Assembly (NCBI GenBank): GCA_902806395.1 | Contig: CADCWH010000401.1 | Span: 1-9,566 of the forward strand | Length of the DNA stretch: 9,566 bases | DNA from: an uncultured Thermomicrobiales bacterium | GTDB taxonomy: Bacteria > Chloroflexota > Chloroflexia > Thermomicrobiales > UBA6265 | Reading direction: 5' to 3' | Part shown: one piece after another, positions 6,382 through 9,566 of the stretch | Numbering within the stretch: position 1 is the first letter of the stretch | Layout: each line of letters starts with the position of its first letter | Position numbers and translations under genes: made by a program | Notes under the pieces: generated by a model | Databases searched by the model: none | The model's input: only the letters and a program-made list of their open reading frames with translations | What the model was told of the DNA's origin: nothing

Positions 6382-7815
6382 TCAGGCCGTGCGCTCGTAC
6401 TTCGGTATGGCTTCGTCCTCACGGATGTCGTCGGCCATCTGCTGCACGGCGTCGATGTACTCGCTGATGCTGACCTGCCCCTGGAGCAGGCCGCCGAGGT
6501 TGTTCTTGGCCTCCTCATTCAGGTCGACGTACCAACCGCTGTAGCGGGCGGCAAAGGTGTTCGCGCCGGCCGCCGCGATGGCGTCCTGGACCGACTGGAA
6601 CGCGGTCCCCAGGTCGAGGCCGTCGGCCGAGCCAGCGACCACCGTCGACGACTTGGTCGCCTCGGCGAAGGCGCGGCCCGCCTCCTTGGATAGCAGGAGG
6701 CGCATCCATTCCTTGCCGCCGGCCAGATTGGCGGCTTGGGCCGGGACGATGAATACCTCGCCGGCGCCGGCGAAGATGCCCTCTGCCGGGATCTTGCTGC
6801 CCTCGATCGGCGGCACCGGGGCGAAGGTCATATCGAATCCCTCGGGGACGAGACCGGTCATCTCGTTCTCGAGCCAGGACCCGCATGGCAGGAAGGCCGC
6901 CCGGCCCTGTAGCCACTCGGCCTGGGACTCGGTGTGGGTCAGGCCTTCCCAACCGGAGAGGATGTACTCGTTGGTGCCGAGTTGCTCCATCGCCTCCAAC
7001 ACGGTCTCGACCTCGGGTGCCCGCCAGGCATCCTCGACCAGGTTGTCGATGTCGATCACGGCCTGCGGGTTCAGCTTCCAGAGCAGTTCGTCGAAGACGA
7101 AGTTCTGGAGGTACTGCGGGTAGACCCCGGTGGTCGCCCATGGCGCGACCCCAGCCCCCTTGATTTCGGCCGAAAGATCGATCATCTCCTGCCAGGTCTT
7201 GGGGTAGGTGTAGCCGTTGGCCTCCATGTAGGAGCCGCTGTACCACATCCCGGTGACGACCAGAACCAGGTTCAGATAGAGTTGCTTGCCGTCGAAGACG
7301 CCGGTCGCCTGCGTACCGGGGATCAGAGACTCACCGACCGTCATCCCCTCGACATCGTACGACGGGGCGGCGAGCAGGTCGTTGAGGTCGGCGAGTTGCC
7401 CCTCGGCGATCAAGGCGGCGGTGTCGAGGTTATCGGCGCCGGAGTTGTCGATCACGTCCGGCGGCGTGCCCTCGATGAACCGAGGCTGCAACTGCGGCCC
7501 GAGGCGCTGGATGCCCTGGTAGGCGATCGCGGACTCGGGATAGAGCGCCGTGTACATCGTGTTGACGTACTTGGCGTAGTCGTCACCGTAGCCGCCCTTG
7601 AAGATGACCACGTCCAATGGGGCGGCCGGGTCGACGCCGAAGGGGTTGGTGGCCCCGGCGGCCGGGGAGCCCTGCGCTGCGGCGGCGCCCGCCATCGCGA
7701 CCGATAGGGCGGGGATGGAGAGCCCCATCGCGGCGGCGCGCTCCATGACCTGGCGGCGGGTGTAGCCCCGGCGCGAGGCGTCTTCGAACAGCTTGACCAG
7801 GCGCTGATCCTGCAT
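6382..7815 (-). CDS. ngcE: Carbohydrate ABC transporter substrate-binding protein, NgcE-like
   Basis: A 477-residue family 1 extracellular solute-binding protein that captures an oligosaccharide outside the membrane and delivers it to the two permeases encoded next. The N-terminus has a twin-arginine pair (R20-R21 in YTRRQVM) and an Ala-rich hydrophobic stretch to about residue 48, ending AAAAQGSPAA. No lipobox cysteine is present, so it may be released or held by an uncleaved signal. NPFGVDPAAPLDVVIFKGGYGDDY (in segments at 57-80) and QPRFIEGTPPDVIDNSGA (about 110-127) resemble Streptomyces NgcE, the binding protein for N-acetylglucosamine and diacetylchitobiose. Conserved aromatic-rich segments such as GMWYSG and GSWLENEM support sugar binding. 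I recognise these by memory of the family, not by alignment. Substrate could differ in this lineage. First gene of the operon; strong promoter and ribosome site upstream, and a stable hairpin downstream. Confidence 0.85.
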   Translation of the reverse strand: MQDQRLVKLFEDASRRGYTRRQVMERAAAMGLSIPALSVAMAGAAAAQGSPAAGATNPFGVDPAAPLDVVIFKGGYGDDYAKYVNTMYTALYPESAIAYQGIQRLGPQLQPRFIEGTPPDVIDNSGADNLDTAALIAEGQLADLNDLLAAPSYDVEGMTVGESLIPGTQATGVFDGKQLYLNLVLVVTGMWYSGSYMEANGYTYPKTWQEMIDLSAEIKGAGVAPWATTGVYPQYLQNFVFDELLWKLNPQAVIDIDNLVEDAWRAPEVETVLEAMEQLGTNEYILSGWEGLTHTESQAEWLQGRAAFLPCGSWLENEMTGLVPEGFDMTFAPVPPIEGSKIPAEGIFAGAGEVFIVPAQAANLAGGKEWMRLLLSKEAGRAFAEATKSSTVVAGSADGLDLGTAFQSVQDAIAAAGANTFAARYSGWYVDLNEEAKNNLGGLLQGQVSISEYIDAVQQMADDIREDEAIPKYERTA

Positions 7816-7820
7816 GTGAT

Positions 7821-7826
7821 CCTCCC
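7821..7826 (-). promoter_or_regulatory. Shine-Dalgarno site that sets the binding-protein start
   Basis: GGGAGG lies 5 nt before ATG 7815. An in-frame GTG at 7836 would place this site inside the coding region, so the ATG is preferred. Confidence 0.75.
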
Positions 7827-7864
7827 GTGCGCTCACTCCGGCACCGGACGCGCATCACGCCCAT

Positions 7865-7877
7865 GGTGTGCCACACC
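7865..7877. promoter_or_regulatory. Operator-like dyad downstream of the operon promoter
   Basis: GGTGTG-C-CACACC is a perfect 13-bp palindrome, extending imperfectly to an ATGG...CCAT outer arm. The one-base centre rules out a useful RNA hairpin, so a protein-binding site is more plausible. It lies 40-50 bp downstream of the predicted transcription start, where a repressor could block transcription. No regulator gene is in the window. Confidence 0.4.
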
Positions 7878-7920
7878 CATCGAGGGTGCTGGCCCGACGC
7901 CGATTGCGAGTAGGATCGGT

Positions 7921-7948
7921 ATTGTCCACGGCCGTCTCGGGCTGTCAA
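7921..7948 (-). promoter_or_regulatory. Promoter of the sugar-transport operon
   Basis: On the minus strand a perfect TTGACA (7948-7943) is followed after 16 bp by GACAAT (7926-7921), matching TATAAT at four of six positions. The expected transcription start near 7914 gives a leader of about 100 nt before ATG 7815. This is the best sigma70-type match in the gaps I examined and sits exactly where an operon promoter is needed. Confidence 0.6.
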
Positions 7949-7993
7949 GGCCGACCCGGGCACCCGCGACCGGGCATATCTCCCGCACGCGAT

Positions 7994-8026
7994 GACGGGC
8001 GACAGGCCATGAGCCAGCCGCCCGTC
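7994..8026 (-). terminator. Terminator-like hairpin after the ferritin-like gene
   Basis: GACGGGCG and CGCCCGTC form a perfect 8-bp stem around a 17-nt loop in which GGC/GCC can pair further. It lies 65 nt past the ferritin-like stop and about 45 bp before the next promoter, where a terminator would be expected. It has no T tract, so activity is uncertain. Confidence 0.35.
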
Positions 8027-8090
8027 GTTGCCGGGGTCACTCCATGGCAATGCGGCCGAGGCGCCGATCGGACCCGGACCGTCGGTCTCG

Positions 8091-8900
8091 CTAGGTGCGG
8101 ACCGAATCTTCCCGCTCGACCGCTTTGGTCGGCTCGACGGCTTCGCCCTGGTCGACGCTCTCGGTCTGCCCATCGACGGAGTCGTCGCGAATCGTGCGGT
8201 CGGGGTCGGGTTCCTCGACGCCGTCGTCGCGGATCGAGCGATCCGGTGCCGGGGCGCCGCAGAAGAACGGACCGGCCGCGGCCAGGATCTCTCCCATCGT
8301 CGCCGGGTCATCGAAGGCGGCCGGGAAGGGGTTGAAGCCGGTGATCAGGCTCAGGTACGACGCGTGCCGGGCCTCGACCGTGGCGATGGTCGCCCCGGCG
8401 GTCTGCAGGTCGGGGGACTGGATCATGGCTAGGGCGCCCGTGTACGCCCGGACCCCGGTGTTCTCGAGTACGCGGGCCGTGTTCAGGAACGCCTCTTGGC
8501 TATCGAACGCTCCGATCTCGCCGAAGGTGTAGCACTGTTCGGTGACCGGCGTCCCGCCCAGGCTCGAGATCGCCGAGATCAGGGTGTCGACGTGGACATC
8601 CTCGTGATCGCGGACATCGTCCAGCAGATCGTTGAACACGCCGAGGGTGGCCAGGCCGTCGCGGTAGAAGGCGTACTCGAGGTGCTCCAGGGTCAAAGCA
8701 TAGTTCAGGATGGCGATGTCACCGTTGGCCTGGGCGATGGTCTTCTCGAGGCCCAGCATGGCCGGTCCTGCGGTCGCCGCGAGGGCGATGGCCCCGCCCC
8801 CGGCGATCTTGCCCGCCCCCCCGAGGAACCCACGCCGGGACTATGTCCTCGTCCGCTCCTCGACGACCGCGTCGAGGATGACCTCATGGAATGGCCGCAT
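8091..8900 (-). CDS. Exported ferritin-like (Ferritin_2-type) di-iron protein, interrupted by TAG at codon 20
   Basis: The frame encodes 269 codons including one amber stop. Residues 1-19 (MRPFHEVILDAVVEERTRT) are followed by TAG, then SRRGFL and a glycine/alanine-rich hydrophobic segment to about residue 47, a classic twin-arginine signal. The four-helix domain follows. A full di-iron ligand pattern is visible: E72, E100xxH103, E146 and E176xxH179. Cys123 and Cys214 could form a disulfide in an exported protein. A tail of about 53 acidic, repetitive residues ends the protein and is longer than expected for the family. Exact function (iron storage, oxidase or stress protection) is unknown for this family. 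The only usable start after the TAG is ATG 8759, which would give a 222-residue product lacking the signal. The gene may be a pseudogene, a sequencing error, or read through. It appears separate from the sugar operon downstream. Confidence 0.85.
8163..8246 (-). repeat. Two tandem 14-residue repeats in the ferritin-like protein tail
   Basis: Two adjacent 42-bp units encode PDRSIRDDGVEEPD and PDRTIRDDSVDGQT (residues 219-246 counting the amber codon). The DNA is also similar, sharing a GTCGTCGCG-ATCG-GCG core, so this is a recent in-frame duplication. The rest of the tail is Glu/Asp/Val-rich with no recognisable domain. Confidence 0.7.
8841..8843 (-). other. In-frame amber (TAG) codon inside the ferritin-like gene
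   Basis: Codon 20 counted from ATG 8900 is TAG. The frame on both sides is clearly coding: a good ribosome site and 19 plausible residues upstream, and the SRRGFL Tat motif directly downstream. One base change (for example from CAG, GAG or TGG) would restore a continuous 269-residue protein. No GTG or TTG restart lies between the TAG and ATG 8759. Confidence 0.85.
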
Positions 8901-8905
8901 CGTTG

Positions 8906-8911
8906 CCTCCC
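8906..8911 (-). promoter_or_regulatory. Shine-Dalgarno site of the ferritin-like gene
   Basis: GGGAGG sits 5 nt before the ATG at 8900, the same layout as the strong site before the solute-binding-protein gene. It marks 8900 as the intended start and shows that the 19 codons before the in-frame TAG belong to this gene. No comparable site precedes the next ATG at 8759. Confidence 0.75.
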
Positions 8912-9040
8912 GCGTGACGTGTCCCCCCGCCTGGCCGGTACACACCGACCTCGGTCGCGAGATCACGTGGCTCCCCTCCTCTACACGCTGGCGCGGCTAT
9001 CGGATCACGCTGCTCTCCGAGCGATCATGGGGCTCGTGCG

Positions 9041-9058
9041 ACCGGTGCCACCACCGGT
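9041..9058 (-). terminator. Hairpin just after the aldolase gene, possible terminator
   Basis: A perfect 7-bp inverted repeat (ACCGGTG/CACCGGT) with a 4-nt loop lies 12 nt after the aldolase stop codon. No T-rich tract follows on the minus strand, so this is not a canonical intrinsic terminator. It may end or stabilise the aldolase mRNA. Position supports a role; structure alone is weak evidence. Confidence 0.35.
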
Positions 9059-9070
9059 TCCCAGGTGACC

Positions 9071-9566
9071 CTACTCCTCGTCGAGTCCCCTCCCCGCGAT
9101 GTCGGCCTTGACCCTGGCGAGGGTGTCGACGCCCGCCCGGGCACCCTCCATCAGGAAGCCGCGATCGCTGCCGGCGGTCAGGAAGCGGAAGCCCTGCCGG
9201 GCCCGCGCGGCGGCGTCGGCCGGGGTGAAGGCGGCGTATCCCGGATGCTTGCCGGTGTCCCGGCAGGCCTGGAGGACCCGCTCGATGGCCCGCTGGACGC
9301 CGTCGTGGGTGCCGCCGTCGCGCGGCCGGACGCCCATCGAGAGGGCCAGGTCCGACGGGCCGATCCAGCACCCGTCGATGCCGGGGGTGGCCATGATCGC
9401 CTCAGCGTTCTCGACCGCCCGGGCACTCTCGATCTGGACCGCGACGAACACTCCTTCGTCAATCCGGTCCGCGTAGGCGGCCCCGTAGGTCACGGCCCGA
9501 CCCCAGCCGAAGGAGCGGTCGCCGATCGGCGGCAAGCGGCAGGCCGCGGCGGCGCGGCGGGCATCC
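9071..9566 (-). CDS. HpcH/HpaI-family aldolase, C-terminal part (5' end outside window)
   Basis: This is the C-terminal portion of a class II 2-oxo acid aldolase of the HpcH/HpaI (citrate lyase beta-like) family. Family members cleave 4-hydroxy-2-oxo acids to pyruvate or a related 2-oxo acid plus an aldehyde, using a divalent metal in the cytoplasm. Visible hallmarks are the PPIGDRSFGWGR stretch, VQIES (its Glu is a metal ligand in HpaI), and IGPSDLALSMG (its Asp is the second ligand). The frame is open to the right edge and reads DARRAAAACRLPP just upstream, which is typical interior sequence. The TTG at 9535 is therefore not the start, and the N-terminal region with the catalytic Arg/His is missing. 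It ends with TAG. The substrate cannot be told; sugar-acid degradation (KDR- or 2-keto-3-deoxy-type aldolase) is as likely as aromatic catabolism. The family call is secure. Confidence 0.92.
   Translation of the reverse strand, partial: DARRAAAACRLPPIGDRSFGWGRAVTYGAAYADRIDEGVFVAVQIESARAVENAEAIMATPGIDGCWIGPSDLALSMGVRPRDGGTHDGVQRAIERVLQACRDTGKHPGYAAFTPADAAARARQGFRFLTAGSDRGFLMEGARAGVDTLARVKADIAGRGLDEE

Noticed and set aside
6246..6518. Extending the first permease upstream to 6518
   Set aside because: The extra residues are Ser/Arg/Pro-rich, include the intercistronic hairpin, and overlap the end of the binding-protein gene.
7583..8311. Minus-strand open frame of 242 codons across the operon promoter
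   Set aside because: It spans the promoter, the hairpin and parts of two real genes in another frame, and its composition is Arg/Ser/Pro-rich noise.
8946..8957. Small inverted repeat CGACC-TC-GGTCG upstream of the ferritin-like gene as an operator
   Set aside because: Five-base arms occur often by chance at this GC content, and no convincing promoter was found beside it.
9533..9535. TTG at 9535 as the start of the aldolase
   Set aside because: The upstream frame encodes DARRAAAACR, normal interior sequence of this family, and runs to the window edge.
1..9566. CRISPR arrays, tRNA or rRNA genes, transposases or phage genes
   Set aside because: None seen on either strand; the content is ordinary metabolic and transport genes in one orientation.

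Overview
The window is about 9.6 kb of high-GC DNA in which every supportable gene lies on the minus strand. It probably comes from a Chloroflexota bacterium of the Thermomicrobiales/Sphaerobacter type. This is inferred from the high GC, from the Tat-style export signal ending in an AAAAQGSPAA-like stretch typical of exported proteins in that group, and from the Ferritin_2-type exported protein. No 16S or other phylogenetic marker is present, so the assignment is only a lean.

In transcription order (right to left) there are three blocks. First comes the C-terminal part of an HpcH/HpaI-family aldolase (9566 to 9071), which continues beyond the right edge. Second is a gene for an exported ferritin-like protein with a complete di-iron ligand set (8900 to 8091). 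It carries an in-frame TAG at codon 20, immediately before its twin-arginine motif. Third, after a spacer of about 275 bp holding a terminator-like hairpin, a TTGACA/GACAAT promoter and a small dyad, comes a seven-gene run that looks like one operon. Its order is a NgcE-like solute-binding protein, two CUT1-type permeases, a classical SDR oxidoreductase, an uncharacterised (beta/alpha)-barrel-like protein, an acetylxylan-esterase-like (CE7) hydrolase, and a second CE7 paralogue that overlaps it by 4 bp and has lost the catalytic serine.

The operon reads as an oligosaccharide import and processing locus. The binding protein resembles the Streptomyces N-acetylglucosamine/diacetylchitobiose binder NgcE, and the esterase belongs to a family that removes O-acetyl groups from sugars. 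The SDR and barrel protein may act on the imported sugar or its derivatives. No ATPase subunit is encoded, which fits the shared MsiK/UgpC-like ATPases known for such transporters. An intercistronic hairpin between the binding-protein and first permease genes may set their relative expression.

The most notable observations are the amber codon in the ferritin-like gene, the probable CE7 pseudoenzyme coupled translationally to an intact paralogue, and the unassigned barrel protein. No RNA genes, CRISPR arrays, insertion sequences or att sites were seen. No gene-free stretch exceeds 300 bp; the first 49 bp hold nothing recognisable.
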